This document shows, piece by piece, positions 16,795 through 25,094 of a DNA stretch of 64,000 nt. The stretch spans positions 124,001 to 188,000 of the forward strand of contig CALFXL010000005.1 of assembly GCA_937958045.1 (NCBI GenBank). The letters are read 5' to 3'. The notes beneath the pieces are model-generated. The model searched no databases. It was not told the DNA's origin and was given only the letters and a program-made list of their open reading frames with translations. Within the stretch, counting starts at the first letter, position 1. The number at the start of each line of letters is the position of its first letter. The position numbers were made by a program, and so were the translations under genes. Source of the DNA: an uncultured Opitutaceae bacterium (GTDB lineage Bacteria; Verrucomicrobiota; Verrucomicrobiia; Opitutales; Opitutaceae).

Positions 16795-17991
16795 TCAGTT
16801 ATCGCTGGTGTCTAGGCAGGCATCAAGCTGCGCATGAAGCGCTTTCCCTTTTAAGTCTTTGCCTATAAATACCATCTCCTGCCGTCGATCACCGGCCGGG
16901 TCTTGCCATAACCCGATGATCGCTGTCGGTCGGGCGGCCAATGTCGCCTTGCCGTTCTCAATCAGCGCAGCCCACCAATAGCTCAGATAATCAAGGCGCA
17001 CGACTCCGCCGGCGATGGAGAGAAAGCCCATCTCGTCGGGACGTTCCCGGGTCCAAAAGAAACCTTTCGCGCGCAGGATGCCCTGCCCTTCCGTCAGCAA
17101 AAACGCGCGTAATTTCTCCTCCGAAAACGGACGCCGGCGCTGATACACGATGCTCTTCAGGCCGAAGCGCCGTTCGTGCTCGGGCAAAGCCGCATCGGCC
17201 GCCGGGGCTGTATTCACAATCCAACTACGCGGCGCCTTCGCTTCCCGTCCGGCCGGCGACAATCGTTCGAGCGCGCCCAGCCACGACGCCGCTTTAAGCG
17301 TTTCTTGCGGATGGAAGCGTGCTCGTGTGAGCAACCATTCCGCCTCCACACGGCCGTGCTCCACGGCGATCATTTCCGCGCGCGGATTCAGCCCGCGCAC
17401 GATGCCTTCCAACTCCTCAAACGCGTCGGCGCTCACCAGATCGCGTTTTCCGAGCACGATCACATCCGCGCACTCCACTTGTTCGAGCATGAGCTCAAAC
17501 ACCGGACGTTGTCCCGTTCCCGGAAATGCGCGTCGTCCACTCACCTCATACTCGCGCCATTCGCGAAGAAAATGCGCCGCGTCGACCACGCTCACCAGCG
17601 AAGAGAGCCGCGCAAAATCCGACAGGCTCCGCCCGAAGGGATTTTTCTGCGTAAACAATGCCGCGACTCCGCGCGGTTCCGCCACGCCCGTCGTTTCGAC
17701 GAGGATGTGATCGTAATCGCCCGTCGCCGAGAGCTCCGCGAGCGTTTCACCGAGCTCGTCGCGATTGGAGCAACACACACAACCATTGCCGAGATCGACC
17801 ACTTTCCTGCCGGTCTCCGCGGCATCGCGCACGAGCGCCGCATCGATGTTCAGCGTCGCGAGATCGTTCACGACCACCGCCCAGCGGCGATCGCCCGCTT
17901 GCGATAGCAGGTGTTTCAACAAGGTGGTTTTTCCGGCGCCGAGAAATCCGCAAAGGACCGTCACCGGCGGACGCGCGATCGAACAAGTCAT
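16795..17991 (-). CDS. CobW/COG0523 family GTPase, probable metallochaperone
   Basis: A 398-residue P-loop GTPase of the G3E family. Walker A is GFLGAGKTTLL (GAGKT at 18-22), the metal-binding signature is GNGCVCC (Cys71, Cys73, Cys74), and Walker B/switch is HILVETTGVAEP. The C-terminal CobW_C domain carries KGFFWTRERPDEMGFL. Members insert or deliver zinc, cobalt, nickel or iron. Here it follows a small conserved protein by 7 bases and a His-rich lipoprotein, so zinc handling is a reasonable guess. Its C-terminus is not His-rich, so metal specificity is open. Confidence 0.92.
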   Translation of the reverse strand: MTCSIARPPVTVLCGFLGAGKTTLLKHLLSQAGDRRWAVVVNDLATLNIDAALVRDAAETGRKVVDLGNGCVCCSNRDELGETLAELSATGDYDHILVETTGVAEPRGVAALFTQKNPFGRSLSDFARLSSLVSVVDAAHFLREWREYEVSGRRAFPGTGQRPVFELMLEQVECADVIVLGKRDLVSADAFEELEGIVRGLNPRAEMIAVEHGRVEAEWLLTRARFHPQETLKAASWLGALERLSPAGREAKAPRSWIVNTAPAADAALPEHERRFGLKSIVYQRRRPFSEEKLRAFLLTEGQGILRAKGFFWTRERPDEMGFLSIAGGVVRLDYLSYWWAALIENGKATLAARPTAIIGLWQDPAGDRRQEMVFIGKDLKGKALHAQLDACLDTSDN

Positions 17992-17998
17992 GCTGCAA

Positions 17999-18289
17999 TC
18001 AACGTGTCTCCGGCGGCGTGGCGAGCGTTTGCATCACCATCGCTTTGGTCACCGCTGCGCGCGGTCGGGTAAAGCGCCATGCGCGCGTCGGCATTCCTTC
18101 GTCAAACACGGCGATGATCGTCTCCACCAACGGACATCCCGGATCCACGCACGCCGTTTCCGTCACCGTGATGACGGCTTCGTCGCGCAAACGCAGCGTC
18201 TCGCGCGTCCATCGTTTGATCGCCTCGAGCTGCGTCGGATCGAGCAACGCATCCGCGTCTCCGTCGGTCCTGGGGATAAAACGATGCAC
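17999..18289 (-). CDS. Small conserved protein of the CobW operon (96 aa, GTG start)
   Basis: A 96-residue protein. The frame has no ATG near the end of the upstream gene; a GTG at 18289, 14 bases after the lipoprotein stop, gives VHRFIPRTDGDAD. The segment ITVTETACVDPGCPLVETII and the later TRAWRF look conserved, with two cysteines in CVDPGC. I have the impression that short proteins of this type accompany COG0523 genes, but cannot confirm it. There is no membrane segment or signal. It is very probably translated from the same mRNA as its two neighbours. Confidence 0.75.
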   Translation of the reverse strand: MHRFIPRTDGDADALLDPTQLEAIKRWTRETLRLRDEAVITVTETACVDPGCPLVETIIAVFDEGMPTRAWRFTRPRAAVTKAMVMQTLATPPETR

Positions 18290-18303
18290 GTGCGAAGCGT
18301 TTT

Positions 18304-18789
18304 TCAGTGGGTGTGCGCGGCCTGTGGAAACGTGAACACGACGTCCGTGAACTTCACGCCGCGGATGTCCACCGCGGGCACTCGCACGCGAAAGGTTTCC
18401 ACCGTTTTCAGCCACTCCGCTTGCGCCGTGAATTGCGAAGTCGCTCCCACGGTTTCACCGGTCGCGGGATTCGACACGGCGGTGAGCACGAGCGGATGCG
18501 TGTTGCCGTCGTACGTCGCTTCGATGGCGAGCGTTGGCCACGGCACGCGAATGAAATTTTCCGCATGCGCATCGAGCACGTAAGCGGTGAGCGTTCCCGC
18601 CGCTCCATCGCGCACCCACTCGAGATTAAACTGATGATCGCCCAGCTCCACCAACGTGCCGCCATGCGGCGCGACGTGATGATGATGCCCGTGACCATGT
18701 GAATGCTCGGACGACTTTTTTGAACAAGCCGCGCCGATGCTCACACCGAGCGCGAGTGCCGCGGAAAGAAGGATGCGTGCGAATGTCAT
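18304..18789 (-). CDS. His-rich putative metal-binding lipoprotein
   Basis: A 161-residue exported protein. The start MTFARILLSAALALG at 18789 gives a signal peptide ending in a loose lipobox GAAC, followed by SKKSSEHSHGHGHHHH, a dense histidine run. The rest (HGGTLVELGDHQFNLEWV ... VRVPAVDIRGVKFTDVVFTF) is a beta-rich domain like the HGG-x-L modules found near metal efflux adaptors. Probably binds zinc, copper or nickel in the periplasm. It is the first gene of the unit with the small protein and the CobW GTPase. A longer frame to 18960 adds only unlikely sequence. The 137-bp region to the right is divergent. Confidence 0.82.
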   Translation of the reverse strand: MTFARILLSAALALGVSIGAACSKKSSEHSHGHGHHHHVAPHGGTLVELGDHQFNLEWVRDGAAGTLTAYVLDAHAENFIRVPWPTLAIEATYDGNTHPLVLTAVSNPATGETVGATSQFTAQAEWLKTVETFRVRVPAVDIRGVKFTDVVFTFPQAAHTH

Positions 18790-18926
18790 GCGGTGGAACA
18801 AAGCACGTGGCCCGCGCGAAACAAGGACGCTTCTCACAACATGCGCGGCATTTATTTGGTACCGCTTGCACTTCGCAAAAATTGTTCTTTGTTCCCCGGC
18901 CTCCTTTCCCGCTTCGCCTCTTGCGC

Positions 18927-19238
18927 ATGTCCGCATCGTCCGCGTCACCATCTTCAACATCCGCCGCGCCCGTGAGCACTCGTCGTCTCACGCTCCGCAT
19001 CGCGGGCATTGTCATCATCCTGGCCGTTGTCGCTTACTGGTTCGCAGCCGGCGCCAACCGCGGCTGGACCAAAAATCGCGTGGCCGTGATGAAGACCGAC
19101 GAGATCACCGGCATCGAATACCCCGAATACGAAGATCGTTTTGTCCCCGGCATCGAGTTTCTCGCCGCAGGCTGCGTCTTTGGCGCGCTGCTCACCGGCG
19201 CCACTTTCTTTTTCCGTAAGAAATCAAAACATACATGA
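18927..19238 (+). CDS. Hypothetical two-helix membrane protein
   Basis: A 103-residue protein from ATG 18927 (MSASSASPSSTS), with a Ser/Ala-rich leader, a first helix (LRIAGIVIILAVVAYWFAAG), an external loop of about 35 residues (MKTDEITGIEYPEYEDRF) and a second helix (IEFLAAGCVFGALLTGATFFF) ending KKSKHT. No family recognised. Its stop overlaps the YceI start by 4 bases (ATGA), so they are coupled and may work together. Confidence 0.75.
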   Translation: MSASSASPSSTSAAPVSTRRLTLRIAGIVIILAVVAYWFAAGANRGWTKNRVAVMKTDEITGIEYPEYEDRFVPGIEFLAAGCVFGALLTGATFFFRKKSKHT

Positions 19239-19855
19239 AAAAACTGATCACCTCCGGACTCCTCGCTCTCGGCCTCACCAGCTCGGTCATCGCCGCGCCC
19301 ATCAGCTTCGATTTCAAAGATCCCAAGGGCGTGAACACCGCGAGCTTCAAGCTCGACGCACTCCTTGAGCCCATCTCCGGCACCGCCAACGGCGTGACGG
19401 GCACCGTGACTTTCGACCCGGAAAATCCCGCCGCCACTGAGGGCCGCATCGTCATCGCCAGCAAGAGCCTCACCGTCACCAACAGCACGATGACGCAACA
19501 CCTCCACAGCGAACAATGGATCAACGTCGCTGCCCACCCGGAGATTTCCTTCGAACTCGAAAAGCTCACCAACATCCAGACCTCCGGCAATACCACCACC
19601 GCCGATGCCACCGGCAAGTTCACGCTCAAAGGCGTCACGCGTCAGATCACCGTTCCCGTGAAGCTCACCTATCTCCCCGACGCTCTCGAAAAACGCACGC
19701 GTCCGGGCAACAAGGGCGACCTCCTCGTGATCCGCTCGAATTTCAAAATCCTCCGCGCCGACTACAACATCCAGCCCGGTCAGAACGAAGACAAAGTCGC
19801 GCCCGAGATCGACATCACGCTCGCGATCGCCGGCAGCGCGCCGAAGCAATCCTGA
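19235..19855 (+). CDS. YceI family periplasmic lipocalin-like protein
   Basis: A 206-residue exported protein with signal peptide MKKLITSGLLALGLTSSVIAA. The YceI pattern is clear: HLHSEQWINVAAHPEISFEL, GKFTLKGVTRQITVPV and IRSNFKILRADYNI. The fold binds isoprenoid-type lipids such as polyprenols or quinone analogues. It is coupled to a small membrane protein upstream and followed by a strong terminator. YceI proteins often accompany cytochrome b561-type or quinone-linked systems; the membrane partner here is not one I recognise. Confidence 0.92.
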   Translation: MKKLITSGLLALGLTSSVIAAPISFDFKDPKGVNTASFKLDALLEPISGTANGVTGTVTFDPENPAATEGRIVIASKSLTVTNSTMTQHLHSEQWINVAAHPEISFELEKLTNIQTSGNTTTADATGKFTLKGVTRQITVPVKLTYLPDALEKRTRPGNKGDLLVIRSNFKILRADYNIQPGQNEDKVAPEIDITLAIAGSAPKQS

Positions 19856-19897
19856 TCTTTTCGCGCGGACGACGTTTTACGTCCGACACCAATCGCC

Positions 19898-19935
19898 AGG
19901 ACGACCTTCACCCCAAGGTCGTCCTTTCTTTTTAT
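19898..19935 (+). terminator. Rho-independent terminator after yceI
   Basis: Perfect 11-bp stem AGGACGACCTT / AAGGTCGTCCT with a 6-base loop CACCCC (arms 19898-19908 and 19915-19925), followed by TTCTTTTTAT. Confidence 0.9.
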
Positions 19936-19961
19936 CCCAATTCCAATACCTTGGCGCCAAC

Positions 19962-20321
19962 ATGGCTCCCGACGAACTTCAGAACCTGATCGAAGACGCC
20001 ACCTTCGACTACACGATGGGCGATCACGACGCCGCGCTCGCCAAGCTCGATCGCGCCACCCGCGAAGCGCCCGAATCCTTTGAAGCCTGGCACGCGCTCG
20101 CGGAGATCCATTTCAGTCTGCGCCGTTTCGACGACGCGCTCAAAGCCGCCGAGAAAGCACACGCCATTCGCCCCGACGATCTCTTCATCAACACCACGCT
20201 TTCACGCGTCTGGATGGAAAAAGGCGACAAAGCCGCCGCGGAAAAATTCGGCGCCCAGGCGAAAATGCTCAGTTGGAAAGACCAGCTGAAAAACCCCGCC
20301 GACTACCAGGGCGGATTGTAG
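19962..20321 (+). CDS. TPR-repeat protein
   Basis: A 119-residue helical protein starting MAPDELQNLIEDATFDYTMGD. Tetratricopeptide repeats are visible as GDHDAALAKLDRATREAP, AWHALAEIHFSLRRFDDALKAAEKA and VWMEKGDKAAAEKFGAQA. Such small TPR proteins are protein-interaction scaffolds. No signal peptide. It starts shortly after a terminator, so it has its own promoter, and converges with the copper ATPase gene. Partner unknown. Confidence 0.85.
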   Translation: MAPDELQNLIEDATFDYTMGDHDAALAKLDRATREAPESFEAWHALAEIHFSLRRFDDALKAAEKAHAIRPDDLFINTTLSRVWMEKGDKAAAEKFGAQAKMLSWKDQLKNPADYQGGL

Positions 20322-20366
20322 TTAAAATGTGAATACCGTACGCTCCGGGAAACTCAACGCGCGCCA

Positions 20367-22379
20367 TCACGAGACATTGCTCGAACGCAGCGCGCGGATC
20401 GCGACCAAGATACTCGACACCACCATCAACAACGCCGCGGCCACCGGATGCAGTTTCCCCGAAGCCGCCAGCGCCATGCCGGTGATGTTGTAGATCGACG
20501 CAAATAGCAGGTTCCCGCGAATGCCCTTCCGCGTCGCCCGCGCCACGCGGATCGCCTGCGGCAGAAAACGCCAGTCCTCGCCTGCAAACACCGCCATCGA
20601 CGACGCGCGCGCCAACTCCGCGCCGCTGCGCATCGCGACCGAAACCTGCGCCGTGCTCATCGCCGACGCGTCGTTTACGCCATCGCCGAAGAACGCGACA
20701 AAACGTCCTTCCTCCACCAACGACTGCACACGCGCCTGTTTCATGTCGGGCGTCATCCCGCCGCGCACGAGCACCGTGTCGCGCTTCCCCTCGCCCACGA
20801 TTTTGCCGAGCGCTTTCTCCGCTTCCGGATCGCCGCTCAAAACTTCCGTCGTCACGCCGAGCGTCCGCAGCTCCGCCAACGCCTCCGCGAGTCCATCGCG
20901 CCAACGCTCCGCGAGCTCGATGCGCGCCGCCAACTCGCCCGCGACAAACACCCAGATGATTTTCCCCTGAAGCGTGTCGCGCGGTGCAGGCGATTTTTCT
21001 GCGTCATCAACGCTCGCATTCATGCGCGCAGCCAATCCCGGCTCCCCCGCAGCGACTTTCAGAAGCGAACTACCCGCACCGCTTACGTGAGCGATCACGC
21101 CCAGCCCGGGCACGATCTCGCGATCCCGCACATCAATCTCCTGCGGAAAACTCTCCTGAATGGCGCGCCGTTCCGCGCGCAGCGCTTCGGCGACCGGATG
21201 CGTGAGCCCTTCTTCGATCGCGACCACCGCCGCGCGGAGCCACGCGGATTTTTCCGCAAAAGCCGGTTCGATATGCCAGGCTTTCACCGCCAACGCGTCC
21301 GCGGAAAGCGTGCCGGTTTTATCGAGGCAAAAATGATCCGCGCGCCCGAGTCCATCGAGGAAATCGCCTGTTCTGGCTACTAACCCGAAACGCGACATCC
21401 GCGCGAGTCCGCCCCACACGGCCAGCGGTGTCGCCAGCCCCATCGCGCAAGGACACGCAACGAGAAGCACCGCCATCGAGTTGAATAACGCGCGTTCCCA
21501 CGGCGCGTGAAACCACCAATAAACAAACGCCAGCACGCTCACGCTGACCACAAGCGGCAGAAACCACGCCATCAACCGATCCGCTTGCGCTTGCAGCCGC
21601 GACGGCGCGAATCGCGCTTGCTCGACCGCGGTGAGAATCGCGTCGAGTCGCCGCGGCCCGCCCTCCGCGCGAATCACAAAACTGCCGTCCACGGAATACG
21701 TGCCCGCGAGCACACGCCCGCCCGGACCTTTCGAGACCGGCTGCCACTCGCCGGTCATCGACGTCTCCTGCACGTATCCGCGCCCCTCCACGATCCCGCC
21801 ATCGACCGCGATGGCCGCACCGGGTGCCACGCGTATCCGGTCTCCGGATACAATTTGATCCACGCGAGTCGTCTCGACGCGGCCGTCGGTTCCGATGCGT
21901 TCGCAGAAATCGAAACGCGCGCGCGTTTTTTCCGCCGCCTGCAAAGCCGTGAGACGGCTGCGCGCTCCCAGCATTTTCCCCGTCGTGTGCACCACGATGA
22001 GCACCGCGACGACTTCGTAATAAACCGATCCCGTTTGCGTGAACGTGCTGACGAGCGATCCGCCGAGCGCACCGCACAAGGTCACCAGAAACAGCAGGTC
22101 GATGCTGATCTTGCGTGCGCGCAACGCCTCCCACGCCGAACGCACGAGTTCGTCGCCGAGAAAGTACAAGGTGGCAAATGCGGCGAACACCAGGATGCCG
22201 TGCACGATCCAGTACGCCCACGCGCTTTCGATCTCCGACAAATTGACCGCAAGGCTGAACACCATCGCTTGCGCGGCGACAGCGAGCCCGGCGCCGATTT
22301 TCAGCCAGCCACGATCCAGCAGGCGCTGATCCGCCTGCAAACCAGGCTCGACGTCGGCGTTTTCAGGAACGTTGCTCAT
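20367..22379 (-). CDS. Cu+-type P1B ATPase lacking an N-terminal HMA domain
   Basis: A 670-residue membrane ATPase that exports copper across the inner membrane. Seen in order: actuator loop TGEW (209-212), metal-binding CPC (309-311), phosphorylation site DKTGT (353-357), the P1B hallmark HP (394-395), and GDGVNDA near the end. The final helices carry YN and MxxSS (IYNITG; LMVVSS), the Cu+ signature. The protein begins directly with membrane helices near residue 25, with no GMxCxxC domain. The start MSNVPENADVEPG at 22379 is preferred over 22439. Proximity to the oxidase genes suggests a CcoI/CtpA-like role in supplying copper to cytochrome oxidase, rather than only detoxification. Confidence 0.92.
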   Translation of the reverse strand: MSNVPENADVEPGLQADQRLLDRGWLKIGAGLAVAAQAMVFSLAVNLSEIESAWAYWIVHGILVFAAFATLYFLGDELVRSAWEALRARKISIDLLFLVTLCGALGGSLVSTFTQTGSVYYEVVAVLIVVHTTGKMLGARSRLTALQAAEKTRARFDFCERIGTDGRVETTRVDQIVSGDRIRVAPGAAIAVDGGIVEGRGYVQETSMTGEWQPVSKGPGGRVLAGTYSVDGSFVIRAEGGPRRLDAILTAVEQARFAPSRLQAQADRLMAWFLPLVVSVSVLAFVYWWFHAPWERALFNSMAVLLVACPCAMGLATPLAVWGGLARMSRFGLVARTGDFLDGLGRADHFCLDKTGTLSADALAVKAWHIEPAFAEKSAWLRAAVVAIEEGLTHPVAEALRAERRAIQESFPQEIDVRDREIVPGLGVIAHVSGAGSSLLKVAAGEPGLAARMNASVDDAEKSPAPRDTLQGKIIWVFVAGELAARIELAERWRDGLAEALAELRTLGVTTEVLSGDPEAEKALGKIVGEGKRDTVLVRGGMTPDMKQARVQSLVEEGRFVAFFGDGVNDASAMSTAQVSVAMRSGAELARASSMAVFAGEDWRFLPQAIRVARATRKGIRGNLLFASIYNITGMALAASGKLHPVAAALLMVVSSILVAIRALRSSNVS

Positions 22380-22454
22380 GACTTTCACGGAACCGGCCAC
22401 CGTGGCCACCGTCCCATGAACGTCAACGTCCACACACACCCGTCTTCCTTTGTC

Positions 22455-23153
22455 ATGAGATTAGCGGTCTTGTTTGCCTCCTTGCTTCTTCCCGCCGCCG
22501 CCTTCGCCGGTGGCGCCGTCACCAGCGTCATCGCCGTTCCTAGTCCGAGCGAGCACGGCTCGGCCATCGCGCTCGTCCAAACCGCCGACTACGTGTGCAT
22601 CACGCTCGCGGTTTCCAACCGCGACAAAGATCCCGATCGCCAGGCCGAGCAGGTCCGCTCCGCCATCCGCACGGTCCAAAGCGCCGTGGCAAAATCGCCG
22701 TCCTTGCAGTTGCACGAAGGTCCGGTGCGTTTTCACACCGCGCCGCGCTTTTCCGTCAGCTTCGGCGCCAGCCGAAAAGGCAGCTACAGTTTCTCCGACT
22801 TCGGCCCGGGCGCCCTCCGCTCGCAGATCCGTCTGCTCTATAAACTCAATGGCTCCGGCAACGACCCGCTCGCCGCGGCGGTCACCGTTCGCAAGTTCAT
22901 CGAGGGGCTCAAACTCGATCCCAACACCGATCTCCAAGTCGTCGATTTCACCCTCGCGGTCGAATCGCCCGAACGCCAGCGCGAGCGCCTGCTCCAGCTC
23001 ATTCGCGAAAGCGCCGGAGCGATGAAGCGTACTTTCGGCGCCGAAAAAATCACCATCGGTGGGCTCAATGGTCCGGTGCTTGTGCGTCAGGTCGACGAAT
23101 CGTCGGTCGAACTCTACATCGACTATCAGCTCAGCGTCACGACCGACGACTGA
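22455..23153 (+). CDS. Secreted hypothetical protein, SIMPL-like style
   Basis: A 232-residue exported protein. The ATG at 22455 gives a clear signal peptide (MRLAVLFASLLLPAAAFAGG); an in-frame ATG at 22416 would spoil it. The mature part alternates strand and helix (VCITLAVSNRDKDPDRQAE, LDPNTDLQVVDFTLAVESP, VDESSVELYIDYQLSV), reminiscent of SIMPL/DUF541 periplasmic proteins, but I cannot confirm the family. It is divergent from the copper ATPase and converges with the next gene, so it stands alone. Confidence 0.75.
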   Translation: MRLAVLFASLLLPAAAFAGGAVTSVIAVPSPSEHGSAIALVQTADYVCITLAVSNRDKDPDRQAEQVRSAIRTVQSAVAKSPSLQLHEGPVRFHTAPRFSVSFGASRKGSYSFSDFGPGALRSQIRLLYKLNGSGNDPLAAAVTVRKFIEGLKLDPNTDLQVVDFTLAVESPERQRERLLQLIRESAGAMKRTFGAEKITIGGLNGPVLVRQVDESSVELYIDYQLSVTTDD

Positions 23154-23174
23154 ACGCCGTCCGATCGCGATCAA

Positions 23175-24143
23175 TCACAGCACCTCGACGGGAAACGGCA
23201 CGAAACTCTCTTCGTCGCCGAGCTTCACCTGCGCCCACACCACGTACCGGCCGGGCTTGGGAATCGTGATCTTAAAGGTCAGTCTCGGCTCGCGCGAGTC
23301 GAGCGGTTGCGAGAGATCGATTTCGTTGGGATGCAGATGCGCAAAACCGCTGCGCGCTTCGTCGAACGCGACGAGATGCGCGTAAGCGTCCATCACCGGC
23401 CGCAACGCCACCGCGCCGCCATCCGCACGCGCAATGCTGAATGCCAGATCGCCCGTGCGGCCGGCGCGTAGTGGTGCGTCGGATACGGTCAGCGTGAAGT
23501 CATAGCCGTCTTGTTGCGTGCGGATTCTCTCCGCGGAAATCGCCTCCGACGCCAAGCTACCACTCGTGTTGGCGACCGAATCGGCCGGCGCGACTTCCAG
23601 ATCCGCGCCCGAATATAATCCGCGTCCTGTCGCCACCGGCGTGAAGTCTCCAAAAACTCGATACAGTCCCGCGTAGCGCGGCGTGAAATGGAAAACCCAT
23701 TCGCCGGGTTTCTCGCCGGGTTCGGGATGCAGATGCTGATAATCGCGCAGACTCGGATCCGTGACCAGCAGGTGAAGTTTGCGCGTATGCATCACCAGCA
23801 AATCCACGGGACCGATCGGTTTGCCGCTGGCGGTCGCGAGACGCACGACACCTTTCACTTCGCGGCCCGCGGTCGCGGGACCATTCTCGGAAATCAGCGT
23901 CATGCTCACCGGCGAACGCACCGCGATCACCGGGATAAATTGCGGATTCGCCGGGTCACACATTTCCAAACTTCCCGGCGATCCACCGGTGCGGAAATCG
24001 ATGTGATTAAGATTCGATCCCGTGGGCAGGTTGCGAAACCCCACGTACAACGCGACCGCGGCGAGCGTGATCCACAACGCCTGCCGCCACTGTCGCGCGC
24101 CCACGCGCTGCGTCATCGTCGCCGCTTCAGAACGCGCGCTCAT
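23175..24143 (-). CDS. Membrane-anchored protein with two HLHP copper-site-like modules
   Basis: A 322-residue protein with one N-terminal helix (QALWITLAAVALYVGF, residues 21-36) and a periplasmic part. Two similar modules are visible: residues about 110-170 (LLVMHTRKLHLLVTD, YQHLHPE, AGLYRVFGDF) and about 245-305 (VMDAYAHLVAFD, FAHLHPN, PGRYVVWAQV). Each has the Met/His pattern and an HLHP tetrapeptide (137-140 and 269-272), followed by a strand with PG/AG-R/L-Y. Similar single modules occur near SCO and oxidase genes, so copper binding is likely. It overlaps the SCO stop by 4 bases and is therefore coupled to it. Confidence 0.75.
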   Translation of the reverse strand: MSARSEAATMTQRVGARQWRQALWITLAAVALYVGFRNLPTGSNLNHIDFRTGGSPGSLEMCDPANPQFIPVIAVRSPVSMTLISENGPATAGREVKGVVRLATASGKPIGPVDLLVMHTRKLHLLVTDPSLRDYQHLHPEPGEKPGEWVFHFTPRYAGLYRVFGDFTPVATGRGLYSGADLEVAPADSVANTSGSLASEAISAERIRTQQDGYDFTLTVSDAPLRAGRTGDLAFSIARADGGAVALRPVMDAYAHLVAFDEARSGFAHLHPNEIDLSQPLDSREPRLTFKITIPKPGRYVVWAQVKLGDEESFVPFPVEVL

Positions 24144-25009
24144 TCTTTTTTCATCCGCGCCACAAAATCACGCGCGTCCCATTCGCTGCCGTCCACGCGA
24201 TGGACGATCCGGCCGGTGCCATCGAGCAGCAAGGTCGCCGCGGTGTGATTGAGTTCGCCGCCCTGCATTTCCGTGAGCACGCCGAATTGCTGCAAAAGGC
24301 TGTTCACCGCCATCTGCGGACCGGTGAGAAACGAGTAGTTGCTGGTGTCGATGCCGCGCTGGATGGCGTACTCTTTCAAGATGCCGGGCGTGTCGTATTC
24401 GGGATCGAGCGTGAACGAAATGAGCTCGAGATCGGTGACGCCCGCTTCGCGCGCGAGGCCTTGCGTTTGCTGAAAACGCGCGACGGCGGCGGGACACATG
24501 CGGGCGACTTTACAGCGGGTGAAGATAAAGTTGATCATGACCTGCTTGCCGCGGAAACGCTGCGCATCGACCACACGGCCGTCCTGATCGTAGAGCGTGA
24601 AGTTTGGCGCGCGTTCCCCGATTTCACGATAGGCGCCCCGACCGAGCGCGACGGTTTCCTGTGTGAGCGTTTTGGCGGCGGCGTCCACGCGGCCTTGTTC
24701 GGACGGATCGGCGGACCAGATTTTTTCGAGGCGAAAATCGCCATCGGCGGCTTCGACCAATTCGCCGCGGATGCGCTGGCCCACCCGGGCAACACGCGCA
24801 TCGCCGACCGAGACCGAGAAATCCATCGTCATCGCCGGCATGTAGCCCTCGATCGCCTCGTGTTTCACGCGCAGGATGTTTTTTTCCGTATCCACCGCCA
24901 CGATCTCGCCGGTCAGCGGGAAACGTTTGTCCACGGGACCGGTTTCCCGCTTCGAACACGAAGCCAGAACCACCAACGCGGAAATCAGCAGGAGTCGGAC
25001 GAATTGCAT
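24140..25009 (-). CDS. CusF-SCO fusion lipoprotein, copper delivery to cytochrome oxidase
   Basis: A 289-residue periplasmic protein. It has a lipoprotein signal (LASC, Cys18), a CusF-like copper domain (residues about 33-100, with His50 and the MPAMTM core at 57-62), then a thioredoxin-fold SCO/SenC domain (about 130-289). The SCO copper ligands are Cys166 and Cys172 in TRCKVARMCP and His255 in ELNHTA. SCO proteins load the CuA centre of oxidase subunit II. The start MQFVRLLLISALVVL at 25009 is favoured by the signal peptide. It is divergent from heme A synthase (85 bp between) and coupled to the HLHP protein. Confidence 0.92.
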   Translation of the reverse strand: MQFVRLLLISALVVLASCSKRETGPVDKRFPLTGEIVAVDTEKNILRVKHEAIEGYMPAMTMDFSVSVGDARVARVGQRIRGELVEAADGDFRLEKIWSADPSEQGRVDAAAKTLTQETVALGRGAYREIGERAPNFTLYDQDGRVVDAQRFRGKQVMINFIFTRCKVARMCPAAVARFQQTQGLAREAGVTDLELISFTLDPEYDTPGILKEYAIQRGIDTSNYSFLTGPQMAVNSLLQQFGVLTEMQGGELNHTAATLLLDGTGRIVHRVDGSEWDARDFVARMKKE

Positions 25010-25094
25010 CCGCCTACCGATTTGTCCGGAGAAAGATTTGTCAAAGGGTTTGCGACCGGTAGCGTCCGCCTTCTTTTCTCCTGAAGTTTTGCTT

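Noticed and set aside
21507..22454. Long upstream part of the frame containing the secreted protein at 22455
   Set aside because: Antisense of the copper ATPase; the signal peptide at 22455 marks the start.
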